Shown here in pieces: positions 38,173 through 50,031 of a DNA stretch of 64,000 nt. The DNA lies in the NCBI GenBank assembly GCA_002943765.1, contig PQWQ01000005.1, positions 3,473,001 through 3,537,000 of the forward strand. The letters are read 5' to 3'. A program made the translations under genes and the position numbers. Source of the stretch: Psoroptes ovis (taxonomy: Eukaryota > Arthropoda > Arachnida > Sarcoptiformes > Psoroptidae). How positions within the stretch are numbered: the stretch's first letter is position 1; each line of letters starts with the position of its first letter. The notes below the pieces were generated by a model. It was not told where the DNA came from. It did no database searches and worked only from the letters and a program-made list of their open reading frames with translations.

Positions 38173-39344
38173 CAACAACAGCAACATACAGATTATTGTT
38201 AATAAATATATTTAAGATAATATCTTTATCATTGTTTAATGATTGAATTGAATTCAATTGAAATAAATTATTGAAAAATTGAATCATAAATCAATGAACT
38301 CCAATGATCGATGCTTTTCTCCGGTCGGTTCCTTCATAATTCAATTGAATTTATCAAAAAATCAAATTCAAAAAATTCTTCCTCTTCCACTTTCAGGCCA
38401 AACATGTGTTTTCACAGAAACATATTCACATTTAAATTAAACAATCATCGAAACCAGTTGGCTGGTTTGCCAATTTTTCTCATTTATTAGGTTGTCCGAA
38501 AAGTTTTTGCCGATTATATCCTATAGGAAATCATGAGAAAATCGGCAATAACTTATCGGACAACCTAATATCATCCACTCATTCATTCATTCGATTGAAT
38601 ACATCAAGTTCATTCATTATATTCAAGTTATTTTTACATTTAAACAAAAACAAAACAAAGTCGGCAGTATGTTTGCCGTTGATGATTGCCAAGCAAACAT
38701 TTGAAAAATTTGCACTGAAAGGCGTTTAAATGTAGATGGGCTTTTGGCTTGAAGATGTTTGCGCATTGTTTTATGAACACATTCAGCGATTATTTATTTG
38801 TGATCGTTCTGGTGATGAATGTACAAACCGAATACAAACACACCAACACGCTTTGTGATAATGATGTGTCTGTGCATACAAAAGCCAATGCATTGAATTG
38901 AATTGAAATATTGGATGAATGTGCATTGAAAAATTGTCACAAATTGGTGTGTGTGTTTGAATGTTCTGTTTGTTTAAAATATTTTCTTGTGATGATTCAA
39001 TTTTAAATTTATAAAAATAGATTGGTGGATAATAAATGAATAAAGACGAGCACATTTTTCACTCAAATTTCTGTGATTTGAAACCACCAAAAAAATCTTT
39101 ATTTAAAATCATTCATTCATTCAACAATCAACGATCAACCACGTTGAAATAATTTAATTTTAAATATCTTCATTATCGTTTTTCGTTTATTTTCAATTGA
39201 ATTTTAATCGAGTTTTATTTATAGATTTAGTTTTATTATTTATTCTAAATATTTTTTAAATCATTAATTTCGAGGTTAATTCGAAGATAATTGAGATTAA
39301 TTATTATTGTATCGTCAATAATTAAACATTTATCAACAGCAAAA
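38173..39344. other. Intergenic region before glycogenin
   Basis: About 1.2 kb, holding the 3' flank of the preceding gene, a mariner-like MITE (38490-38565) and the glycogenin promoter/5' leader. No coding region is seen. Confidence 0.6.
38490..38565 (+). mobile_element. Mariner-like MITE, copy 6 (subfamily 2)
   Basis: The best preserved copy: 76 bp, ends GGTTGTCCGAAAAGTTTTTG and its inverse ending ATCGGACAACC, with TA on both sides (38488-38489 and 38566-38567). The centre is TTATATCCTATAGGAAATCA, itself partly palindromic. It lies about 780 bp upstream of the glycogenin start codon. Confidence 0.8.
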
Positions 39345-40593
39345 ATGTCTTCCGGTAATCTTGATTATCATCAATTTGAAATTGATTCAATTGACTTTAT
39401 TTTCAAAAATTCACAGATGAAAAACAAGCCTATGTTACATTGGCCACCAATGATAATTATGCTATCGGTGCTATGGTGTTGGCATCATCACTACGTTCAG
39501 TTGGAACGAAAAAACAATTGGTCATATTGATCACCGATGGTGTTACACAAAAGATGAGGTAAACATAATTTAATACCAGGTTTAATTCAATTCGAATCAA
39601 TTTGATCATATTTTCATGAAATTCAATTAGAGACGTGCTGCCAAAATTTTTCGATCTAATCGAAATGGTCGATCTATTACAAAGTAATGATACCAAAATA
39701 TTGGCAGCATTACGTCGGCAAGAGTTGATCGTTACATTAACGAAAATATATTGTTGGAAATTGATTCAGTATGAAAAATGTATTTTTATGGATGCCGATA
39801 TTCTGGTGTTGAAAAATATTGATGAATTATTTGAACATGATGAACTATCAGCCGTACCTGATATTGGTTGGCCTGATTGTTTTAATTCTGGCCTATTTGT
39901 TTATCGTCCATCAATAAAAACATTCGATGAACTTTGTGAAATGGCCGCTACTGAAGGTAGCTTTGATGGTGGTGATCAAGGATTATTGAATCAATATTTT
40001 TCAAATTGGTTAACTGAAGATATTCGAAAACATTTATCATTTATTTATAATATGACACTGTCATCTACTTATTCATATTCACCAGCATTTAAACGGTATT
40101 TGCATATGTGATTTTTATTTTGATGATTCTGAATTTTGTTTACGCAATTTCATTCAATAGATTTGGACAAAATGTCAAAGTTGTCCATTTTTTGGGCACA
40201 TTAAAACCATGGTATTGTTCATATAATGCATCCGAAGGAAAGCTGAACACATATATTGGCAATGAACATGCAAAAAATTTCATTGAAAAATGGTGGCAAA
40301 CAATGGTCACAATGGTTCATCCTGCCATTGAACAAGTATGATTTTGATTCAAGTATTTTGATTGATTTTTCAATAATTTCACATTTTTTCAAAACATTCA
40401 ATAGTTGAACTTGATTGGATCAATGTCAAATATGTCGATTGATAATCCCTATAAACATCAACAACAGCAACAATCATCAACAACGAATGAAGATCGTTTT
40501 GAAGCATGGCAACAAGGACAAATTGATTATCTTGGAGCGGATAGTTTTGAAAATATACAAAAACATTTAGATTCATCGATTCATGGTCAATGA
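39345..40593 (+). CDS. GYG1: Glycogenin (glycogen-priming glucosyltransferase)
   Basis: Five exons: 39345-39354, 39417-39558, 39631-40095, 40161-40335, 40405-40593. The product is 326 residues (human GYG1 350). Glycogenin glucosylates itself on tyrosine to start glycogen particles, using UDP-glucose and Mn2+. It shows the GT8 fold: [19 protein letters not shown] at the N-terminus, the metal-binding DAD motif (105-107, [13 protein letters not shown]), and [13 protein letters not shown] with [12 protein letters not shown]. The autoglucosylation loop [10 protein letters not shown] has Tyr198 aligned with the acceptor tyrosine; [11 protein letters not shown] follows. The tail [18 protein letters not shown] is the conserved glycogen-synthase-binding motif, separated from the catalytic domain by a Gln-rich linker shorter than in vertebrates. 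The first coding exon is only 10 nt (MSS plus one base). Confidence 0.96.
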
Positions 40594-41500
40594 ACTGAAA
40601 TTGAATTCTCAATTATTATCATCGTAATAATAATGAAATTTCACAACACACCAAAGAGAAAAACCGATGAAAAGAGAGAAAATTTTAAATGAAATAATAA
40701 TCATTGAACAATTGATGATAATAATAATTGATGAATGATTTTAAATTTTGAATAATCAAAAATAAACGAAGAAATTGATTCAAAAAAGAGAAATGAACAA
40801 AGTCTTGAACATCTTGAATTTCTTATGATTTAATGATCAAAGCATTCAATGATTGATGTTTTGCAATCATCAAAACTAAATACATTGAACATTGATGATG
40901 ATGATAACAGTACGTTTTGGCAACGTAATCAAAACTGGATTACTATTTTCAAGCCATTTAAATATTTGCGCGTAATATTGAGCATATGTGTTTTAAAAAG
41001 CACAGCTGATCGGCTTTGTTTACATATGTATGTAAAAAAAACCTGTCGTTTGAGTTTTTAATGATTTTCTCTTTAATTTCTTCAATCAATTCAATTCAAT
41101 TCAATCATTGCCATGGCACATACACAAACTTTTACTTTTACTTCTACGCAGCACACATTATTTATGCATCAATCAATTATTTTGTTTTTTTTTTTGCGCT
41201 TTTTTGTCGTTCGTATAACTGAAGCTTAGAATATACAACTGTATACAATTGTAATTGCATCAATTTTTAATTTTTTAATTCATTTTGATTATTTGTCTTT
41301 GTGGCTGTTGTTGTTGTGGTGATTGCTGCCAACAATCTCATCAACAATCATCAAGAATATTCGAGTTGGTAATTTCGCTGATGTTTTATTCTTTTGTTTT
41401 TTCGGAGAAAATTTTGACATTTCATTTGACATTCAATTCATCATCAACAAAAACATCGGTCGATTGATTTAAAACATCGTTTGTTCAATCCAAAAACAAA
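40594..41500. other. Intergenic region between glycogenin and GTPBP2
   Basis: About 900 bp with the glycogenin 3' flank (AATAAA-like signals near 40760) and the GTPBP2 5' leader. The ORFs inside are short and unlike any family I know. Confidence 0.55.
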
Positions 41501-43639
41501 ATGGATTCATCATTATCATCGATATTCAATTCTGATTGTGATGATGATGATCATGAAAATGATTCCGTACGGCGGAAATATATGATTAATCATTCAAAAT
41601 CAATGATTAAACGGCAAAATTCAGCAAATCATCTTAATAAATCAATAGCAACCACGACGACAAAGATAACTAAAACAATATCCACTTCGAAAACTCATCA
41701 TAATTTGCTTCCAATTGATAATGAATCAATTTTGCCGCCAGAACAAGAACAGGGTAATGTTGAATATAAATTGAAATTGATTAATCCTTCGCCGAATCGA
41801 TTAGAACATTTGATTACACAAATGAAATGGCGTCTTGAAGAAGGTAATGTTTGATTAAATGAACCATTTCAATTGTTAATGGCTTTTATAATCGTTTTGA
41901 CCTAGGCGATGGCGAAGCAATCTATGAAATAGGTGTCGAAGACAATGGTGGACTAAAAGGCTTAACTGAAGAAGAAATAAATTTATCTTTAAAGACATTG
42001 AATTTAATGGCCAAAAAAATAAATGCATCCGTATCGATTACACAGGAAAAATACATTGAATCAACAAGAAATGATCGTAAACCTCGTAAAGTATTAGAAG
42101 TATTAGTGAAAAAAATACCAAATGATCGTCAAGCAATCGAAATAAGGATATCCGTAATTGGCAATGTTGAAGCAGGAAAAAGTTCATTATTAGGTGTTCT
42201 AACACAAGGTGAACTTGATAACGGTAAAGGTATGTTTTTGCATTTGTGATTTTCAATGATTGTAAATTCTAAATTGTTGTGAATAACTTTAAAGGTCGTG
42301 CACGTTTGAATTTATTTCGCCATCGTCATGAAATACGATCTGGCCGTACATCAAGCATTAATAAAGAAATTCTTGGATTCGATAATTGTGGCAAACCAAT
42401 TAAATATTGTGATTATCAAACATCAGAAGAAATATGTCAATCATCATCGAAAATTATTGTATTCATTGATTCAGGTGGACATCGTAAATACTTAAAAACG
42501 ACTGTTTTCAGTTTAACAGCAACACATGCTGATTATGCTATACTGGTGATCGATGCATTAAGTCCACTTGATTGTGGTACAAACTTGTTACATCTTAACT
42601 TAGCTATTGCATTAGAAGTTCCTATTATGGTCGTTATCAATAAAATCGATTTATGTGATGAACAAATGATCGAATGCATCGTGAACAATGTAAAATCATT
42701 AATATCATCATCATATTGTAAGAATAAAATACCGATCAAAATACAGAATAAAAATGATATAATTTCATTTAAAAATGAATCATTAAATCATAAGAATAAA
42801 TGCTCATTGGTGCCTATATTTATGATCTCATGTGTAAATGGTCATGGTTTAGAATTATTGTATGATTTTTTACACTTATTACAGCCATCATTAGACATGA
42901 TAAATCAAGATAAACTAATTAAACAAAATTGTACATTTCAGGTATTTTTTCTCATAGATTATTCAATATAATCATCTCATGATCTTTCAATTTTCAAATT
43001 TAGATTGATCAAACATTTAACATACCGAATTTAGGTGTTGTCGCTAGCGGTTTTCTACGGTCTGGCTTGATTGAAGAAGGTTCAGTGCTGAAAGTTGGAC
43101 CATTAGATGATGGAAATTTTGTCGATGTATTTGTTACAAGCGTACAACGACATAAAGTTAATCGCCGCATTGTACGGCCTGGTGAAAGTTCAACATTAGC
43201 TTTGAATTTACTTTGTACTTCCAAAGACAATAATAACAACAACAATAATATCAGCAGTAATAACAAAGATAATCATAAGAACAATGATGATGAAGATAAT
43301 TCGATGATATTATCGAAAATATTACGTAAAGGAATGGTTTTGTTGAACAGTGTGGATAAAGATTCAATTTGTGTGTATTTTCAAGCACAAATATATTCGT
43401 TATCAGATTCGATGAAAGTTATTGGATTGGGATCGACAGCAATTGTTTATATTGAAAATGTACGACAATGTGGTCTGATATTGGCAATCAAACATAAAGA
43501 ACATATTTATCCAGATGAATCAGCATCAGTGATTATTCGTTTTAATCGTCGTCCTGAATACATACAAAATGGTTATCGTTTATTGTTGCAATTTGAACGT
43601 GCTAAAGCAATTGGCCATGTGACTAAAGTTTTTTTCTAA
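41501..43639 (+). CDS. GTPBP2: GTP-binding protein GTPBP2 (translational GTPase-like)
   Basis: Four exons, 41501-41843, 41906-42229, 42295-42941 and 43004-43639, give 649 residues (human GTPBP2 602, GTPBP1 669). GTPBP1/2 are EF-Tu-like GTPases linked to ribosome rescue and mRNA surveillance in animals. Residues 1-80 are Ser/Asp/Thr-rich. The family-specific block QGNVEYKLKLINPSPNRLEH with TQMKWRLEEG follows. The P-loop is GNVEAGKSS (200-208) and the switch region TQGELDNGKGRARLNLFRH. G3 is DSGGH (281-285) followed by RKYLKTT, and G4 is NKID (338-341). Domain 2 contains GPLDDGNFVDVFV with SVQRHKV and an Asn-rich insertion; the C-terminus has RPEYIQNGYRLLLQFERAKA. DDG and IGHVT make it closer to GTPBP2 than GTPBP1. 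DSGGH replaces the usual DLAGH. Confidence 0.93.
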
Positions 43640-43975
43640 AAGAAAAACAAAATTCAAGATTTTCGACTGCCAATGACAATGATCAATGACCGTGAAAGCT
43701 GTTGGCTAGCAGCAGCAAACACCACCAACCACTCACTCATCGATTTAATCATTGTAAAAAATACCAAATGAATGATCTAATTGTTTTCCTTTTTGTTTTT
43801 TTGTTGATTAATTTTATTATTACTTTCATCAATCAACTCATATTCATGTATTCATTGGAGCATATCATCCATATCATATGTTTTGTTGTTTTAGTTTTTT
43901 GTTTGAATTAAAATATTGACATTTATATTCATAAAAATTTGCAAATGACTAGTCTCAAATAATCAATGAATCAAT
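43640..43975. other. Spacer between convergent GTPBP2 and TMEM230
   Basis: 336 bp between the two stop codons, holding both 3' UTRs. No gene is seen. Confidence 0.7.
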
Positions 43976-44428
43976 TCAATTGAGATCAGCAATATCATCA
44001 AAACTATAGCCATCATAACCGCGGTAGGCACGAAATGCAATCATACAATGATAAAGACCAGGCACTAAAGTAATGAATGCTAGCGTGAGGAATGTAAAAT
44101 TATCATCTGGCTTGAAATCGATCCAATTCATTTGTGAACAAATGAACGTGATTACTATGAAAGTACCGATCAATGTTAATATGAATGCCAGTGCAATTCC
44201 TTTCCATGGTATGTGATCGAATTGTTTTTGACTATATTTATCATTAATATCATCATATTTATGGTTTGAATGCTGTATGAAAAATATTAAATAAACATGA
44301 ATTCATTCATGAAATAAATAATGTCAAACCTGCGAATCTTTTTCCAACAAATTTTGCCGTTCATCATCATCATCGTCGTGATCAGATGATTTCGGTAATT
44401 TTCTTTGATGTAAAACTGATCGAAACAT
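43976..44428 (-). CDS. TMEM230: TMEM230-like membrane protein
   Basis: Two exons, 44428-44330 and 44272-43976, give 131 residues (human TMEM230 is 120). TMEM230 is a two-pass protein of secretory and recycling vesicles with both ends in the cytosol. The N-terminus is short and acidic (DHDDDDDERQ). The first membrane segment is at about 58-79 (IALAFILTLIGTFIVITFI). A short loop is followed by the second at about 92-114, and the signature end PGLYHCMIAFRAYRGYDGYS leads to the SFDDI motif. The start is the ATG directly ahead of FRSVLHQRK in exon 1; the intron is 57 bp and phase 0. Confidence 0.92.
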
Positions 44429-45362
44429 TGAAGCTAGAATTCAATCAATTATATCAACAAGACGAAAGAACCAAATAAAAAAATTTAAAAACCAGAAACA
44501 AAATTCAATTTAAAAAAATTGTCAAATGTAAAATGTAAACATAAACAAAGCCAAAGTGCTGCCATCTATGATCGTGAACACAAAAAATTTTGTAATTTTA
44601 AAATTTATTAAATAAATGATTGAAAGGAATCGGTAATTAATATGAATAATTAATCAATTAATTAATTAATTATAAATGTGATGCATATCACAAAAGAGAT
44701 AATCGTTTTATGTTTTGCTTACATTTCAAACATGTGTGTTTATGTGTATATTTATGACAAATTGTTCAATTTATTTGTATTTTGAATTTCGTCAAATTGT
44801 CGCCGTCGTATAATAATAAATATTTATAATAAATGTGAGTGTTATTGTTTGTTTGTTTCAATGTAAATAATAAACAAACGAAAAAGAAAAATGATTATCA
44901 CGACCTAAGAGTTTCATGCAAAACATCATATGTGTGTGTGTGTGATTTTCAATGGTTTATGGTTTGATGTGGATGGCTTTGACAAATAGAAGAAGTAGTA
45001 AAGGGGGTAAAAATTCATTTAAAACAAACTAATAAATGATTATGAGTGATGGCGATGATGATGAATAGACATACAAACACGCATTTGAATTGATGCAGGT
45101 GGATCATATGATGATGGTGATGATAATGATGAGTGGTGGTGATGGTGGTTGTAAAATTATTTAAACAATATGATGAAACTATTAATGTATGAATGAATGG
45201 ATTAAATTCGATTAATTTCAAAGTAATTATTGAATAATTATAAGGTTGAAATCAAAGTATTTCAAATCATTTTCATTTTCAGAAAAATTAAATTGAATTG
45301 GAATCTTGAATTAGTGCATTGAATAAATACATTTTTTCGATTGATCATCATCATTTGAAATT
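44429..45362. other. Intergenic region between TMEM230 and beta-TrCP
   Basis: About 930 bp with the TMEM230 promoter and beta-TrCP 3' flank. AT-rich, with short TTAA and TG/GTG repeats (44655-44675, 44930-44945). No coding region is seen. Confidence 0.6.
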
Positions 45363-47405
45363 TTATTTCTTTTCTTTTTGTTGTTCATTACTTTTGTTGT
45401 CCATCAGCAAGCTATTCATATCATTTGGATTTAAATTCGAATTCGTATCCGGTGATAGAAAATCCCATATCAAAATAGTATCATCATGTGAACTGCTAAC
45501 AATTTGAAAATCATCAAATTGTAAACGAAACACTCGGCCAGTGTGTTCGATTAGTGTACGCAAACATAATGTACCGGATGGTGAACGTGGATCTAATGCC
45601 GCTGTCAAGTCCCAGACTTTTATTTTACTGTGAATAAATTAATTTTAAAAAATATTAGTCACATCTATTCAATGATAATCATTTCGAATATTGTAATAAT
45701 TACCCATCATATGCTCCACTGACGATTCGTTTATTATCAAATCTTATACAGCGGACCAATTCATCATGACCTTCTAAAACGCGTAAACAATTGCCAAACT
45801 CAATATCCCACACTCTGTGTGAATGAATCAATTTTTAAATAATTTCAAAGATCGAGCAAAAAAAAAAAAAAAAATATTCACCTTATAGTATTATCAGAAC
45901 TACCGCTAACAACTAAACGATCACGATATTGCAAACAAGCGATACCACGTTTATGTCCATTCAATGTCCGAACGAATTCACAATCAGATGTTTTCCATAC
46001 TTTAATCGTACGATCACCAGATGCTGATACAATATATTTTTCATCGAAATCGACAACATTTACAGCCGCACGATGACCAACTAAAACACGGCGTAAATTA
46101 ATTTCAGTCGGTGATGCCATATCCCATACAGCTATTGAACGATCTTTTGAACAAGTGACCATCATACCATTGTTGAAACGTAAATGTAAAACAGCTTCAC
46201 AATGATGTATCAATGTTTTGATCATATCTCCGGTTTTTATTTCCCAAACACGAACAGTTGCATCACTAGAACCGCTAATAATTACATGATCATCATACTG
46301 TAAACATAGTACTGATCCAGTATGACCGGTTAAAATCTTTTTAAAAAATAAATCAAATAATTCAAAAATAAATTCCAGAATCATTAAAACAAAACAAAAG
46401 CTTACATTTGAACATGTTAAATCTTTACGATCCCATATTTTTATTGTATTATCACGGAGTCCACTGATAATCTTTTGATCATCATATTGTAAGCAGTAAA
46501 CACCTTTACTACCTTCACTACGACAATTGATACGATTTAAGGTATGTTTTCCTGAACGCCAATTATTTTCCGTGCCGCGTATGTCTAATATTATTTTAGG
46601 AAATAATCGACGATAAAATATATGATTTGGATGTGATTCATTCGGTGGTGGTTTAAATAAATAACGAATCCTATTACATGAAGAAAGTAATATTTAGATT
46701 GATTGTCAAAATGAGAAAATGATCAAATGAAACGTACCAGCCACGACGTTGTGCAAGACCACGCCATAATGAATCAGTATTTACACGTGATTCAATCAAT
46801 TTTTTCCATAACATTCCTTCGGATATTACACGATGCCATTCTTTACAAACTAATTCAGCAGCACATAATGATTTTTCATCCAAATATGATAATATACTTT
46901 CGGCTACATGATCTAAACCTTTTTCTATTTTTGAAAATAATCAGAAGAAAAAATCAATAATAGTTCAATATAATTGAAATCATGAAACACATACTTGGTA
47001 ATAATGATATAAAATCTCTTTGTAACATTGGTCTTAAAAATGTATTTATTCTTGAATGTTGATAATGTGACATATGTGATAATAATTGCTGTACAAATGA
47101 ATCTTGTAACGGTTCAGACCATGAACCAAATGTTTTGAAAAATTTTTGATATTTTTCATCATTCGAAAATAATTGCATTGGATCAACAATTGAATTTGTT
47201 GAAAGATTTGTTGTTGTTGTTCCATCATTGAAACCATTGGTCATTTGATTTGATTTTTGATCATTTAACACTATCTTTTCATTCATCGCTACCTCCTATT
47301 GGTTGAAATAGAAAAAAAGAATCATTTTAAAAATTCTTGAATAATTTCAAATGATCAAATACATACCAAATCTTCAATCATATCTTGATGTTGTTCATCC
47401 ATCAT
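45363..47405 (-). CDS. slmb: Beta-TrCP / Slimb F-box WD40 protein
   Basis: Seven exons: 47405-47367, 47295-46995, 46924-46738, 46670-46406, 46336-45882, 45814-45704, 45627-45363. They give 540 residues (human FBXW11 542, fly Slimb 510). It is the substrate-recognition subunit of SCF E3 ligases that ubiquitinates phosphodegron proteins such as beta-catenin, Cubitus interruptus/Gli and IkB. An N-terminal dimerisation region with [18 protein letters not shown] is followed by the F-box at about 115-158 ([37 protein letters not shown]). Seven WD blades include [92 protein letters not shown] and [18 protein letters not shown]. All phases close. The C-terminal tail ([12 protein letters not shown] to QQKEKK) differs from vertebrate forms. 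Confidence 0.97.
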
Positions 47406-49005
47406 TTTGTTTGTTAAATTGATTCAAATGTAAAAAAAAATGACAATCAAAGCAAGTAAACTGTTATTATTGATTGAAAACTAAAAAAAAATTCATTAAT
47501 TCACTGATTCGATTGTATTATTGTTATTGATTTTGTTGTTTTCAAAATACAAAAAAAATTGAAAATCACACAACAAAACTGGATATATTTGCTTTCAGTA
47601 TTATCATAAATTCATTGAATAAACACAAACACAAAAGCGTATCAAATTTCAAATTTTATCAATCAATTCATGAAGATCGATGATTATGATCAACTAAACG
47701 ATGATCAACACAACAATAAACAGTTTAAAAATTGATCAATCGAAGAGGTCCTTGTATACACATGAAACACTTTTTCTTTAAAAAAATAAGAAATAAGAAT
47801 TGAAACAATTAAAAACGCAATTAATAAAATCAAAACTGTGGCTTTAGGTAATCTGAAAATTAAATCACAAAAAGCAAATCAATCAATGAATCATTGAATC
47901 GATCATTGAGTTCGATGATGACGATTTTACCAGTTAATCTGGCTAGCTTTTTTTACCTTTATTCACTTGTAGTAGTCACAAACAGTGTTTATAATCACAA
48001 TTTTTTTTCGCAGTTTATTTTTATTCAATTCAATTGAATTTAATTTGATTTGATTGAATGTTCGCATTTTATAAATGATGATGATGAAGTCTGTTTTCAG
48101 TTTTTGCGTTTTTGTGTGTGCTCATTTTTTTTTTGCTAAAAAAAAAATCTCCTCCTCCTCCTCTTCTTTTTGGAGTCCTGTTCATAAAGGACGACTCGAA
48201 ATTTTTTTTGTAATTTCATTCGACGAACAAATTGATTTTTGGTTTTGAATCTTTAATTTTTAAAATTGTAAATATAATTTTATTTCGATGATAATTTTCA
48301 ATGAAAAGCAAAGAAAATAAATAAAGAATAAAATCCACTGAACATCGGCTAACAGTGTCTAATCAATTTCAAATGATTTTTGAAGTGTGATGATTGATTT
48401 TCAGGGTACTTTTACTTTGGCCAAATTCAATTAAAAAATGGACAGTTTTCGATTAAAGGTATGATGAACCGGAATGTCCGGTTGTATTGTTATTTGATGG
48501 TTGTTTGATTGTTTGGTTACCTGTAAATAAAATCAATGTATTATAATGTATTTGACTACGATTATGTTAATTTTGTATTTTTACAAATCATTTTGATGTA
48601 TTTTTGATTATTTGTTGTATAGAATTCAATGTTCGAATAAATGTTAAAGGTGAGATTTAGTTTGTCTATTTATAGATTGTTTGATTGGTTGTTTCAACTT
48701 GTATTAATATTTTTGAAACTTGTCTATTATAACATATGTGTTGGTGGTGATGGCGGTGATTTGATGTCGATGACTATTTGTAATTTTTTCTATATTTTTC
48801 TATACCGAAAATACAACATTTAAATAAGTAGGTTGATGTTTGATGATTTGTATGATTCATAGTGTATAGGGTTAGAATGAATTGAATTGACTTGAATGTT
48901 GTTGAATAACTTTGAAGAGCAATGACGATATGAATAAAAAGAGCCAAGCATATTGATAGATTCAGGTTTATTTCTTTAGGTTTATCAGGTTCAAATTCAA
49001 TTTAA
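47406..49005. other. Intergenic region between beta-TrCP and tetraspanin
   Basis: About 1.6 kb with the beta-TrCP promoter/5' leader and the 3' flank of the tetraspanin gene. It includes a (CTC)n tract at 48150-48166 and A/T homopolymers. No coding match is seen. Confidence 0.55.
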
Positions 49006-50031
49006 TCAGTCGATCATACAGAATAGTGCCATTGATAGTACCATACCGATGATTAATATACATGCAATACCGATACCAATACCGCCAACTAACATTGCAT
49101 GACTTTTGACAAAACTTTTCATTCGAACATAACAATCCTTGATGGGGTTGGAAAATAGAAGGATTAGTGATTTTAAATTTTTGACAGGATTTAATCAATA
49201 TCACTTACATCATGATATGTATGTGCAGGATTATCCGGTTCCATCATACATCTTTCGACTGATGATTCATCTCTTAAATTTGAACAACAAGTACGTGGTA
49301 CTCGTCTACGATTATTTGTTTTGAAAATTTCATTATTTTTTCGATAAATTGTATAACCTGGTTGTCCATCTAATTTTATGCCACAACAATGAAACTATTT
49401 GATGGATTAAAGATTGAAAATTAAATTGAAGAATTTAAATAATTCAATGATCACATACATTTCGTTGAACTGAATCCCATGCCTGTGACAATCAAAAAAT
49501 ACATCAAAATAAACAAATTAATTAGAAAATATAAATAACAATCAAATCAAACATCACTTACATCAGTAATTGCTGAATCATTACCATAATAACTGATTGT
49601 TATTTGCATTTCACGTTTCATACGATCATCAACTTGATTACGAAATACATAACCCAATATACCACCCAATAACATTAATATGAATATTAAAAATAATAAT
49701 ACAAAAAATACTAATAACATAAAACGGATTTCTTTGTATGCACCTAATGAACCTAAAAATGATATAAATGATACAATAACACCGGCGGCAATCAGCAATG
49801 ATGCTGATGTTATATAAAGATTTGAACCAAGTAAACGTTCCATAAATGAACGATCAGCTAATGTCCATACACCGATGGCAAACACTACTAATCCGCCAAC
49901 CTTTAATTTCAAAATTTGAATCAAATTAATTAATCAAAAAGTTTTAATTAATCAAAAATACTCACAAATATGACACCATTTGCCGCAAACATGGCAAATT
50001 TAATGCCTTTACCGACACCGCCGTCGACCAT
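49006..50031 (-). CDS. Tetraspanin
   Basis: Five exons: 50031-49966, 49900-49562, 49482-49459, 49394-49209, 49137-49006. They give 248 residues, typical for the family. Tetraspanins organise membrane microdomains with integrins and other receptors. Four membrane segments are visible: about 12-34, 52-76, 83-107 (MLLVFFVLLFLIFILMLLGG) and 215-243 (ending MVLSMALFCMID). The large extracellular loop has the CCG motif (Cys146-Cys147), a second Cys pair RTCCSN (179-180), Cys192 and Cys207, so six cysteines. Exon 3 is a 24-nt microexon encoding AWDSVQRN just before FHCCG. The first intron splits membrane segment 1. I do not assign a subfamily; CD9/CD151-type is plausible. Confidence 0.95.

Noticed and set aside
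1471..38567. Transposase gene for the mariner-like elements
   Set aside because: All copies are about 75 bp. No ORF in the window shows mariner transposase motifs, so the autonomous element must be elsewhere.
43009..43266. 85-codon antisense ORF inside GTPBP2
   Set aside because: A shadow of exon 4, including the antisense of the Asn-rich insertion.
48968..49204. 78-codon ORF over the tetraspanin 3' exons
   Set aside because: Wrong frame; the tetraspanin frame with membrane segment 4 is clear.
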